Assembly: GCA_002399025.1 (NCBI GenBank)
Contig: DHCV01000009.1
Coordinates: forward strand, 1-37,842
Origin: Bacteroidales bacterium UBA4893
GTDB lineage: Bacteria; Bacteroidota; Bacteroidia; Bacteroidales; P3
Reading direction: 5' to 3'
Length of the DNA: 37,842 bases
The position numbers and the translations under genes are program-made. The notes beneath the pieces are model-generated. The model saw only the letters and a program-made list of their open reading frames with translations. It was not told the DNA's origin and ran no database searches. Shown one piece after another: positions 1 through 8,504 of this stretch. Every line of letters begins with the position of its first letter. Position 1 is the first letter of the stretch.

Positions 1-291
1 AAACTAAACGACACACAAACAGGATTCAGGCTCTACCCCATAAAAAAGATGAAGAGGATGAAACCCTTCAACAACAGATACGAAGCCGAATACGAACTCT
101 TAGTACGAATTGCATGGAGGAATATCAAACTCATAGAGCAACCCATCAATGTTTACTACCCACCCCTTGAAGAAAGAGTATCACATTTTCGCCCCACAAA
201 AGATTTCGTCAGAATAAGCCTACTAAACACCTTCCTAACCATAGCCGCCCTATTCTACGGCTATTTTTCTATGCTTATTAGAAAGAAATAA
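1..291 (+). CDS. C-terminal part of a GT2-family glycosyltransferase (5' end outside window)
   Basis: The reading frame is open from the first base and ends at the TAA at 289-291, so this is the 3' end of a gene that begins upstream. The visible 96 residues contain DTQTGFRLYP, then RYEAEYELLVRIAW and EQPINVYYPP, then SHFRPTKDFVRI. These are typical of the end of the dolichol-phosphate-mannose-synthase-like GT2 catalytic domain, followed by a short hydrophobic tail (about LLNTFLTIAALFYGYF). Such enzymes transfer a sugar to a lipid carrier or lipid product at the inner face of the membrane. The next two genes suggest a lipid or polyene-pigment pathway of the aryl-polyene/flexirubin type, which is inference. 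A terminator hairpin follows at 393-426. The internal ATG at 49 is not the real start. Confidence 0.8.
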   Translation, partial: KLNDTQTGFRLYPIKKMKRMKPFNNRYEAEYELLVRIAWRNIKLIEQPINVYYPPLEERVSHFRPTKDFVRISLLNTFLTIAALFYGYFSMLIRKK

Positions 292-392
292 TTAATTTTA
301 GTGATTAATGGTAAGTGGTAATGGTTAATGCTTGTCGTGCGTGATTTGCACTCCCACACAACAACATATCCCGTAGAATAAAATACTAAAAG

Positions 393-426
393 GCGGTGTG
401 GCTTTTGATTAAGCTACACCGCTTTT
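393..426 (+). terminator. Rho-independent terminator after the glycosyltransferase
   Basis: A 12-bp stem (GCGGTGTGGCTT at 393-404 against AAGCTACACCGC at 411-422, with one G-U pair) encloses a 6-nt loop and is followed by TTTT. It separates the glycosyltransferase from the MMPL gene, which has its own promoter. The rest of 292-580 holds no gene. At 303-335 there are short TTAATGG-type repeats. Confidence 0.8.
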
Positions 427-464
427 GAATTTAATTAAATGGTAAATGAAATAGACTTATGGCT

Positions 465-499
465 TTTGTGCTTTAGTAGTGAAAAAGTGTTATTTTTGC
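465..499 (+). promoter_or_regulatory. Bacteroidetes-type promoter for the MMPL fusion gene
   Basis: The -33 box is TTTG at 465-468 and the -7 box TATTTTTG at 491-498, with a 22-nt spacer. The expected transcript starts near 505 and carries an untranslated leader of about 75 nt before the ATG at 581. Confidence 0.6.
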
Positions 500-580
500 A
501 ATCCTAACTGCAAATAAAAAAAGGGTTAGGTTTTGCAATGAAACAAAAGAAGGTATCCATTAAGTTATAATTTATATTCA

Positions 581-3500
581 ATGAAAATAGTAATTCTTGG
601 TTTATATTCTTTTTTTGACAAACGTCCCTTTCTTTTAAGAGGATTATTAATTGGGATTATTCTCCTATTGCTCTTATTGGTTTTGCAGATTAATTTTGTT
701 GAAGATATTAGTAAGTTCCTTCCCGAAAAGGATTCTAACAGGAGAATAAACTATGCTTATCAACATATTGGGGCGTCCAATAGGATAATGGTTAATGTAT
801 CTTTGTCCAACAATAAAGAAATTGATAAAGATAAAATTGTTGATGCCGTTGATGTTTTTGTTGAGAGATTAAGTGAGAAAGATAGTTCCTCTTCAATCAA
901 AGATATATTCTATTTGGTTGATCAGGAGAAAATCTCCTACCTAACAAGTTTCATAATTCAAAATCTGCCCTACTTTATTGATGATAGTGATTATAAAAAG
1001 ATTGATTCCCTAATTGAGAAAAGGAATATTGAGAAGATTCTTATTGCCAACAAAGAGGTATTAATTTCTCCAATGAGTAGTTTTATGAAAGATATTATTG
1101 CTCAAGACCCTTTGTTCTTCTCTGGCTCTGCACTTTCCAAGCTTAATCAGGCTCAAAGCACAAATAGTTTTGAGTTATATAATGGCTACATATTCACTAA
1201 GGATGAGAAGGAGGCAATGATTGCGGTTTCTTCCAAGTATCCTGTGAGTGAAACTTCAAAAAATGAAGAGCTGATAAAAACTTTGAAAGAGGTAGCCAAT
1301 TCGGTTGAAGAGGAATTTGGGAATGAAATCAAGATAGATTTTATTGGAGCTTCTGTTATTTCAATTTCCAATGCCAATCAAATAAAGAAAGACAGCATAA
1401 TCTCAACTTCAATTGCTCTAATCCTGATTTTACTTTTGCTCTTGATTTTCTTCCGAAACCTTAAAGCTCTTTTCGTTATACTCTTTTCTCTTATTTTTGG
1501 AGGGATTTTCTCATTAGCATTCTTGGTAATTTTCAAAGATTCTGTTTCTATTATTGCGATAGGGATAGGTTCAATTATATCTGGAATAGCGGTGAACTAT
1601 CCTTTGCATTTCTTAGCTCATTTGCAACATTCACAAAACAGAGAAGAAACCATAAAAGATATTATTTCTCCTTTAATAATTGGTAATATCACCACCGTTG
1701 GAGCTTTTTTAAGCCTTATCTTTATTTCTTCCGATGCAATGAGAGACCTTGGGCTTTTCTCCTCATTTCTTTTGATAGGCACAATCCTTTTTGTTCTTGT
1801 TTTCTTGCCCCATTTCTTTAAGAAAACACTATTCTCTGGCAATAAAGAATCTCATTCCAAACTAATATTTGGTAAGCTGGCAAACCTAAATCTTGAGAAG
1901 AATAAAGTTATTGTTTTAATTGTTATTCTTTTGACTATTCCTCTTTTCTTTTTGAGTAAGAAAACTAATTTTGAAACTGACCTTAATGCCATAAACTATA
2001 TGACTAAGGAGCAGAGAATAAAACTAAACAAACTTATTAAGGAAACTGAAAGCACCAACCCTTCACTTTATTGCGTTGCGGAAGGAAAAGAGATTGACGA
2101 TGCCCTTGAAAACTACGAAAAGGCGTCAATGAAGATTGATTCCTTAATGAAAGATAGTACAATTATAAAACAATCGGGTATTAGTATATTTCTTCCTTCC
2201 AAGAAAACTCAAGAACTAAAGCTTGATAAATGGCATAGTTATTGGGAGAATAGGAGGGAGGGTTTCCTAAATGATTTAAGGCAATTATCGGTTAAGAATG
2301 GTTATAACGAAAACTCTTTTAATCAATTTGAAGAGATAATAAATAAAAAATACTCAGTTGAAGATATTTCCTATTTTGAACCCATAGTATCTTCATTTGC
2401 CAATAACTATATTTCAACTGAAAACGATATTTCCTTAGTGTTTACAATCTTAGAAACAAAGAAGGATAATCTTAATATGGTTTCAAATAGCATTGATAAG
2501 ATAGATGATAATGTTTTTGCTTTTAATAACAAGTCTGTTATTGAAAAGATGGTGGATATTCTTTCCGATGATTTTAATTATGTGTTATATATATGTAGTT
2601 TCATTGTGTTTCTTGTCTTGACGATATCCTACGGAAGAATAGAATTAAGTCTTCTTGCCTTTGCACCGCTTCTAATTAGCTGGATATGGATTTTGGGAAT
2701 AATGAATTTGTTTGGAATTAGCTTTAACATAGTAAATATTATATTGGCATCTTTTATTTTTGGACAAGGAGACGACTATACAATATTTGTTACCGATGGA
2801 CTTATGCACGAGTACAAGTATAGAAAGAAGATATTAGCTTCTCACAAAAACTCTGTTTTGCTTTCTGCATCCATTATGTTTATAGGGATAGGTTCTTTGA
2901 TTATTGCTAAGCATCCAGCAATGCGTTCTTTGGCTGAGGTTACTATTATAGGGATGATTTGTGTTGTATTGATGTCTTATCTTATCCCTCCTCTCATTTA
3001 CAGATGGCTAACTGAAAGAAAGGGAGAGTACAGAGAAACCCCAATAACATTCATTAATCTTTTCAAAACCATTTATAGTTTTAGTGTTTTCTTGTTGGGA
3101 ACCTTGTTGTTAAATATTATTGGGTTCTTCTTACTTACCATAGGAAAGAAAAGCCCAAAGAACAAAGAATTATTCCATAAAGCCATTTGTAGAGTGTTTA
3201 GGTTCACTGCCAACAATATTCCACAGATAAAATCTAATATAGATTATAACAATGAAAGTTTTGAAAAGCCAGGAATTATTATTTCCAATCATCAGTCGCA
3301 TTTAGACCTTATGTATTTGCTTATGTTAAATCCTAAGATTATTTGTTTAACAAATAAATGGGTTTGGAATAGTCCTTTCTATGGATGGATACTTCGTTAT
3401 GCTGACTACTATCCAGTTGTTGATGGAATTGAGGTGAATGAAGATAAGCTAAAGACCGCAATTGATAATGGGTATTCAATTCTTATCTTCCCTGAAGGAA

Positions 3501-4087
3501 CTCGTTCTGTGGATGGGGAAATTCTTCGTTTCCATAAGGGAGCTTTCTATTTGGCTGATAAGTTAGGTGTAGACATTATTCCCGTAATAACTCATGGAAT
3601 AGGTCATGTTTTCCCTAAGAAAGAATTTATTCTTAAAAAGGGAAGGGTTGATATAAAAATCCTTGATAGGATAAGCAGTGATGATGAAACTTATAGGAAT
3701 GGTAAGGATTATTCCATAACTGCAAAAGAGATTAGAAAACTATATAAAGAAGAATATAGGAAAATGGCAGATAGTATTGAAAATGCTGATTACTTTGCTG
3801 ATTTGGTATATCATAACTATATATATAAAGGACTTGAAGTCCAAAGAAGGGCAAAGAAAGCTTTGAAGGCAACAAATAACTTTAGAAAAGAGATAGAGCT
3901 TATGCCAGAAACAGGGGAATATAATATAAATAATTGTGGTCAGGGAGAAATTTCACTTTTGGCAGCACTTGTTAAGAAAAATCTTCAGATAACAGCCTCA
4001 GACCCTAATAAAGAATTTATGGAAATTGCTTCCCACTGCACATCAATACCTCATAACTTAAAATATATAATGGACAATGAAGAATAA
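581..4087 (+). CDS. MMPL-family exporter fused to lysophospholipid-type acyltransferase and a methyltransferase-like tail
   Basis: This 1168-residue protein has three parts. Residues 1 to about 830 are an RND/MMPL transporter: one N-terminal membrane helix, a large periplasmic loop, a cluster of helices from about 270 to 420, a second periplasmic loop, and a second cluster from about 660 to 810. Residues about 870-1060 are a PlsC-type acyltransferase with NHQSHLD near 903 and FPEGTRS near 970. The last 100 residues resemble the start of a Rossmann methyltransferase (CGQGEISLLAALV, like SAM-binding motif I) but end soon after it, so the domain may be inactive or truncated. Proteins of this trifunctional build occur in Bacteroidetes aryl-polyene/flexirubin loci, where acylation and export of the lipid product are proposed. 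The next gene overlaps it by 11 bp. Confidence 0.85.
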   Translation: MKIVILGLYSFFDKRPFLLRGLLIGIILLLLLLVLQINFVEDISKFLPEKDSNRRINYAYQHIGASNRIMVNVSLSNNKEIDKDKIVDAVDVFVERLSEKDSSSSIKDIFYLVDQEKISYLTSFIIQNLPYFIDDSDYKKIDSLIEKRNIEKILIANKEVLISPMSSFMKDIIAQDPLFFSGSALSKLNQAQSTNSFELYNGYIFTKDEKEAMIAVSSKYPVSETSKNEELIKTLKEVANSVEEEFGNEIKIDFIGASVISISNANQIKKDSIISTSIALILILLLLLIFFRNLKALFVILFSLIFGGIFSLAFLVIFKDSVSIIAIGIGSIISGIAVNYPLHFLAHLQHSQNREETIKDIISPLIIGNITTVGAFLSLIFISSDAMRDLGLFSSFLLIGTILFVLVFLPHFFKKTLFSGNKESHSKLIFGKLANLNLEKNKVIVLIVILLTIPLFFLSKKTNFETDLNAINYMTKEQRIKLNKLIKETESTNPSLYCVAEGKEIDDALENYEKASMKIDSLMKDSTIIKQSGISIFLPSKKTQELKLDKWHSYWENRREGFLNDLRQLSVKNGYNENSFNQFEEIINKKYSVEDISYFEPIVSSFANNYISTENDISLVFTILETKKDNLNMVSNSIDKIDDNVFAFNNKSVIEKMVDILSDDFNYVLYICSFIVFLVLTISYGRIELSLLAFAPLLISWIWILGIMNLFGISFNIVNIILASFIFGQGDDYTIFVTDGLMHEYKYRKKILASHKNSVLLSASIMFIGIGSLIIAKHPAMRSLAEVTIIGMICVVLMSYLIPPLIYRWLTERKGEYRETPITFINLFKTIYSFSVFLLGTLLLNIIGFFLLTIGKKSPKNKELFHKAICRVFRFTANNIPQIKSNIDYNNESFEKPGIIISNHQSHLDLMYLLMLNPKIICLTNKWVWNSPFYGWILRYADYYPVVDGIEVNEDKLKTAIDNGYSILIFPEGTRSVDGEILRFHKGAFYLADKLGVDIIPVITHGIGHVFPKKEFILKKGRVDIKILDRISSDDETYRNGKDYSITAKEIRKLYKEEYRKMADSIENADYFADLVYHNYIYKGLEVQRRAKKALKATNNFRKEIELMPETGEYNINNCGQGEISLLAALVKKNLQITASDPNKEFMEIASHCTSIPHNLKYIMDNEE

Positions 4088-5576
4088 GAGTATAATGATA
4101 TTGGGAAGTGGCTTGGGCGGATTGGTCTGTGCTTATATTCTTTCAAAGAATGGGTACAAGGTAAGGGTATTGGAAAAGAATACTCAAATAGGGGGGTGCT
4201 TACAGACTTTCAAAAGAGGGAATGTGAAGTTTGATACGGGTATGCACTATATCGGAAGTATGGAAGAGGGACAAATCCTTCATAATTTCTTCAAATATCT
4301 TAATTTGCTTGACGCCGTAAAGCTAAATAGGTTGGACGATAGTGGCTACGATGTTATTTCATTGAAAGGAGAAACCTTTAAGTTTGCATCTGGATACGAT
4401 AATTTTGTTCAAACCCTTGCTAAGAGTTTCCCAAACAACAAATCAGATATTGAAAACTACATTAAAAGTGTTAGGGAAATTGCTGATGCTTCTCCTTTGT
4501 ACAATCTTAGGAAGATAAATAATAATATTTTCATAGAAGCCGACTATATTAAAACAAGTGTAAACGAGTTTATTGCCTCAATAACTAATAATACAAAGCT
4601 TCAAAATGTGTTGGCAGGAAACCTTCCCCTATATGCTGGAGTAAAGGACAAGACCCCAACCTATATTCATGCCCTAATCAACAATTTTTATATTCAGAGT
4701 GCGTACAGAATAGTTGGAGGTAGTGATATTATTGCAGAACAACTTGCTAATTCAATCCAATCATTCGGTGGAGAAATCCTAACAAATTCTGAAGTGGATG
4801 AAATCCTTTGCGATAAGACCAAAGCAACCTCAGTAAGACTAACCAATGGGGAGATTTTGGAGGCAGATTACTTTATATCAAATATTCATTCGCAAGAAAC
4901 CATCAAAAAGCTAAATACCAAACTCCTTCGCAAAGCATATAGAGATAGGATAAATAGTTTGGAGAATACAATTTCCAATTTCACTGTTTACATAAAGTTC
5001 AAGGAAAACACAACTCCATATCTTAACTATAATTACTATTATTATCAAGATCCAGACGTTTGGCAAGCTAATTTCTATGACCCTAAAAAGTTTCCTCAAA
5101 GTTTTCTTTTTATGCACCAGTGCCATGAGCCAAATCCAAAGTTTGCCCAAAGTGCAGAACTAATTGGTTATATGCGATATGATGAGGTTAAGCAGTGGGA
5201 AAACACAAGTGTGGGCAAAAGAGGGGAGGATTACAAGGAGTTTAAGGAAGAAAAAGCAAGGAAACTCTTAAACAAATTAGAAGAATCATTTCCAGGAATA
5301 AATAATAATATTGAATCCTTCTACACTTCCAGTCCACTTACTTATAGAGACTATACTGCAACCCAAAATGGCTCAATGTATGGGATAATAAGAGATAAGA
5401 ACTTCCCAACCCAAACCCTTATTTCTCAAAGAACAAAGGTTCCTAATCTTTTTATGACAGGACAAAACATTAATTCTCACGGAATTCTTGGGGTAACGAT
5501 TGGAGCAATGATAACCTGTGCCGAATTTTTGGGAATAAATGAGATAATTCAGGAAATATATAATTCAAATTCCTAA
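4077..5576 (+). CDS. Phytoene-desaturase-like NAD(P)/FAD-dependent oxidoreductase
   Basis: This 499-residue flavoprotein opens with the dinucleotide-binding motif GSGLGG (residues 10-15), followed by the acidic strand end VRVLEKN and IGGCLQTF. It has the C-terminal FAD-contact region FMTGQNINSHGILGVTIGAM seen in the phytoene dehydrogenase/retinol saturase superfamily. Members oxidise or reduce conjugated polyene or isoprenoid chains. Its ATG lies inside the end of the MMPL-acyltransferase gene (11-bp overlap), so the two are probably translationally coupled and act in one pathway. Its substrate cannot be told from sequence. The 21-bp repeat array begins 3 bases after the stop codon. Confidence 0.85.
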   Translation: MKNKSIMILGSGLGGLVCAYILSKNGYKVRVLEKNTQIGGCLQTFKRGNVKFDTGMHYIGSMEEGQILHNFFKYLNLLDAVKLNRLDDSGYDVISLKGETFKFASGYDNFVQTLAKSFPNNKSDIENYIKSVREIADASPLYNLRKINNNIFIEADYIKTSVNEFIASITNNTKLQNVLAGNLPLYAGVKDKTPTYIHALINNFYIQSAYRIVGGSDIIAEQLANSIQSFGGEILTNSEVDEILCDKTKATSVRLTNGEILEADYFISNIHSQETIKKLNTKLLRKAYRDRINSLENTISNFTVYIKFKENTTPYLNYNYYYYQDPDVWQANFYDPKKFPQSFLFMHQCHEPNPKFAQSAELIGYMRYDEVKQWENTSVGKRGEDYKEFKEEKARKLLNKLEESFPGINNNIESFYTSSPLTYRDYTATQNGSMYGIIRDKNFPTQTLISQRTKVPNLFMTGQNINSHGILGVTIGAMITCAEFLGINEIIQEIYNSNS

Positions 5577-5578
5577 AA

Positions 5579-5725
5579 AGATAAGGGATAAATAAAAATA
5601 AACTAGGCTTACATAAAAATAAACTAAGCTTATTTGAAAAAAAACGAGACTTATTTCAAATTATCTCAGAGAAAAATAAATTTATCTAAGAAAAGAATTT
5701 ATTAAAACTTCGTTTCATTTTATTA
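5579..5725. repeat. Array of seven diverged 21-bp tandem repeats filling a convergent gap
   Basis: Seven 21-bp units start at 5579, 5600, 5621, 5642, 5663, 5684 and 5705. The clearest are those at 5600, 5621 and 5642, which follow the pattern AAAC-KA-RG-CTTATTT plus six A/T-rich bases. The unit at 5705 begins AAACTTCGTTTCATTTTA. The array occupies almost the whole space between the stop codon ending at 5576 and the prfB stop at 5731. Units contain interrupted inverted repeats (AAATAA...TTATTT) that could form weak hairpins. A very similar array lies at 11534-11725. Confidence 0.7.
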
Positions 5726-5730
5726 AAAGT

Positions 5731-6817
5731 TTATCCTCCAAACTCCATCAAGTAAGCTTTGATAAAATCATCTAAGTCTCCATCCAAAACAGCTTGAGTG
5801 TTAGAAGTTTCAATATTTGTTCTGAGGTCCTTAACTAATTTATATGGATGAAGCACGTAGTTCCTTATTTGAGAGCCCCATTCAATTCTTTTTTTTGACC
5901 CTTCTATTTCTGCAATCCTTTCTCTTTTCTTCCTCAACTCTAATTCATAAAGCTGACTTTTGAGCATTTGTATAGCCTTTTCCCTATTTTGCATTTGCGA
6001 ACGTGTCTGCTGACACTCTATAATAATATTCTCTGGCTTATAGTGTAGCCTTACTGCAGTTTCAACCTTATTAACATTCTGTCCTCCAGGACCTCCTGAG
6101 CGAAATGTGTCCCATTCCAAATCCGAAGGGTTAATATTTATTTCAATATCCTCATCAATAACAGGATAAGCATAAACAGATGCAAAAGAAGTATGACGTT
6201 TGTTTGCCGAATCAAAAGGAGATAACCTAACTAAGCGATGCACACCATTTTCTCCCTTGAGATATCCGTAAGCAAATTCACCTTCAATTTCCAATGTAAC
6301 GCTCTTAATCCCAGCAACGTCTCCATCTTGTAGGTCAATTTCGCTAACCTTAAAATCATTTCTTTCAGCATAACGAATATACATTCTCATAAGCATTGAA
6401 GCCCAATCGCAGCTTTCCGTTCCACCTGCTCCAGCATTAATTGTGATTATTGCCGAAAGCCTATCCTCTTCGTTGCTAAGCATATTCTTAAATTCGAGGT
6501 TTTCAATTTCTCTCTCAAGATTATCCAAACTCAAATCCAGCTCCTGCTCAGTCAATTCGTCTAAGTCGTAGAACTCTTTTAGAACCTTTGTATCTTCGTA
6601 AATAGTATGGAGTTTATCAAAGGCTTTGGTCCAAACCTTCTTTTCATTTATTTGTTTGAGAACTTTTTCTGCCCTCTTAGCATCGTTCCAGAAATCTGCC
6701 TTAAGGGTAATTTGAGTTTCTTCCTCTATTTGTTTTTTCTTATTATCAATGTCAAAGAAACCTCCTTAGAGCACCAACTCTTTCTGCAAAGTCCTTTATT
6801 CTTTCCTCCTGTGTCAT
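5731..6817 (-). CDS. prfB: Peptide chain release factor 2, with programmed +1 frameshift
   Basis: RF2 releases the finished peptide at UGA and UAA. The SPF tripeptide (about residues 199-201), which reads the stop codon, marks it as RF2 and not RF1. SGGPGGQN carries the catalytic GGQ (about 244-246). The gene starts at the ATG at 6817-6815, reads 21 codons (MTQEERIKDFAERVGALRRFL), meets an in-frame UGA at 6754-6752, and continues in the +1 frame as DIDNKKKQIEE to the stop at 5731, giving about 361 residues. It lies 27 bp after proS and is probably cotranscribed with it. Annotating only 5731-6555 would lose 87 residues. Confidence 0.95.
6751..6767 (-). promoter_or_regulatory. RF2 autoregulatory frameshift site
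   Basis: On the minus strand the sequence reads AAGGAGG TTT CTT TGA C: an internal Shine-Dalgarno-like AGGAGG three bases before the slippery CTT, the UGA at 6754-6752, and then C. This is the canonical RF2 arrangement. Low RF2 slows termination at UGA and favours the +1 shift. The strong internal Shine-Dalgarno is notable in a genome that otherwise uses few. Confidence 0.95.
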
Positions 6818-6844
6818 TATTAGGTGTGATTTTATTTATTAAGA

Positions 6845-8320
6845 TTAATAGGCTCTTGCGAATACAACTCTTCTGCTGGAAGGCTTGCCTGTAAGAATAC
6901 ATTTTCCTTCCTCCTTCTCAGTTTCTAAAGGAATACAACGAATTGTGGCTTTGCTTAATTCCTTAATTTTTTCTTCTGTTTCAGGAGTTCCATCCCAATG
7001 GCAAAGCAAAAAGCCTCCTTTTTCAATCTCAACCATAAATTCTTCCCAGCTGTCAACCTTTCTTGTATTATCCTCTCTATAGGATAGAGCTTTATTATAG
7101 AGATTTTCTTGAACATCGTCCAACAAGGTTTTTATCTTTTGACTTGCTCCAACATTTGATATGCTTTCCTTCTCAAGTGTATCTCTTCTTGCAATCTCAA
7201 TAAGTCCTTGTTCAAGGTCTCTTGCCCCAATTGTAATCCTAACAGGAACTCCCTTAAACTCATATTCGTTAAATTTCCAACCTGGTTTATATTCTTCTCT
7301 ATCATCGTACTTAACAGAAATATTCATTTCTTTAAGCTCTTTGATAATGTTTTGAGCCTCTTGATTAACCTTTTCTTTTTGCTCTGGGGTTTTGTAAATA
7401 GGGATAATAACAACCTGAATTGGAGCCAACATTGGTGGAAGCACTAAACCATGATCATCTGAATGACACATTATTAAAGCTCCCATAAGCCTTGTAGAAA
7501 CTCCCCATGAGGTTGCCCAAACATATTCTAATTTATTTTCTTTTGAAAGGAACTTTACATCAAATGCCTTAGCAAAATTTTGTCCTAAGAAATGTGAGGT
7601 ACCTGCTTGAAGAGCTTTCCCGTCTTGCATCATTGCCTCAATACAATATGTATCCAATGCTCCAGCAAATCTTTCGTTTGGAGATTTTGTTCCTTTCAGA
7701 ACAGGCATAGCCATATGTTTTTCTGCAAAGTAAGCATAAACATTAAGCATCTTTTCTGTTTCCTCTATTGCCTCTTCTTTGGTTGCATGTGCTGTATGCC
7801 CTTCTTGCCAAAGAAATTCTGCTGTTCTCAAAAACATCCTTGTCCTCATTTCCCAACGAACAACGTTTGCCCACTGATTACAAAGAATTGGAAGGTCTCT
7901 ATAGGATTGTATCCAACCGCGATAGGTATCCCAAATAATGGTTTCGGAGGTTGGGCGAACAATTAATTCTTCTTCAAGTTTGGCACTTGGGTCTGGTTCC
8001 AATCCTGGTGAACCATCACTCTTGGGCTTAAGTCTATGATGGGTAACAATGGCACACTCTTTTGCAAATCCTTCAACATGTTCTGCTTCCTTTTCAAAAT
8101 AAGACTTTGGAATAAAAAGTGGGAAGTAAGCATTTTGATGACCTGTTTCCTTAAACATCTTATCTAAGGCTGCTTGCATCTTTTCCCAAATTGCATATCC
8201 ATAAGGCTTAATAACCATACATCCTCTAACTGCAGAATTCTCTGCTAAATCGGCTCTTACAACCAATTCATTATACCACTCAGAATAGTTTTCTTGGCGT
8301 GTTACAAAATTTTTTGCCAT
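6845..8320 (-). CDS. proS: Prolyl-tRNA synthetase, archaeal/eukaryal type
   Basis: This 491-residue class II aminoacyl-tRNA synthetase charges tRNA-Pro. RPTSETIIWDTYRGW (motif 2 region), RWEMRTRMFLRTAEFLWQEG and the compact anticodon-binding domain starting about PIQVVIIPIY identify it. The lack of the long editing insertion of the bacterial type, and the C-terminal end VVFARAY with its terminal Tyr, place it in the short archaeal/eukaryal-like ProS group, which is usual in Bacteroidetes. The promoter lies at 8358-8366, and prfB follows 27 bp downstream in the same direction. Confidence 0.95.
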   Translation of the reverse strand: MAKNFVTRQENYSEWYNELVVRADLAENSAVRGCMVIKPYGYAIWEKMQAALDKMFKETGHQNAYFPLFIPKSYFEKEAEHVEGFAKECAIVTHHRLKPKSDGSPGLEPDPSAKLEEELIVRPTSETIIWDTYRGWIQSYRDLPILCNQWANVVRWEMRTRMFLRTAEFLWQEGHTAHATKEEAIEETEKMLNVYAYFAEKHMAMPVLKGTKSPNERFAGALDTYCIEAMMQDGKALQAGTSHFLGQNFAKAFDVKFLSKENKLEYVWATSWGVSTRLMGALIMCHSDDHGLVLPPMLAPIQVVIIPIYKTPEQKEKVNQEAQNIIKELKEMNISVKYDDREEYKPGWKFNEYEFKGVPVRITIGARDLEQGLIEIARRDTLEKESISNVGASQKIKTLLDDVQENLYNKALSYREDNTRKVDSWEEFMVEIEKGGFLLCHWDGTPETEEKIKELSKATIRCIPLETEKEEGKCILTGKPSSRRVVFARAY

Positions 8321-8357
8321 TATTATTAGTGTTTATATTGATATTATTTTTAAGTTT

Positions 8358-8366
8358 GCAAAGATA
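8358..8366 (-). promoter_or_regulatory. Promoter -7 box of proS-prfB
   Basis: The minus strand reads TATCTTTGC, a perfect match to TAnnTTTG, 38 bp before the proS start codon. No convincing -33 TTTG is seen upstream. The divergent lipoprotein gene at 8505 may use TTTG at 8417-8420 with TAAGTTTTG at 8438-8446, a weaker match. Confidence 0.6.
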
Positions 8367-8504
8367 CAAATTAAAAGTAAAAATAAATATTTTGAGATGA
8401 ATTATCCTTTTTATCATTTGTTAAGAAGGTTTTGGCATAAGTTTTGCTACATTTTCATTGGTAAGTATATAATAAAGATTAATAACAGATAAAAACATAT
8501 AGAA

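Noticed and set aside
5731..6555. prfB as a shorter gene starting at 6555
   Set aside because: The upstream frame encodes conserved RF2 sequence and the classical frameshift site, so the gene starts at 6817.
6607..6894. Plus-strand open frame of 95 residues
   Set aside because: It lies opposite the N-terminal part of prfB and the end of proS, which are secure, and has no recognisable product.
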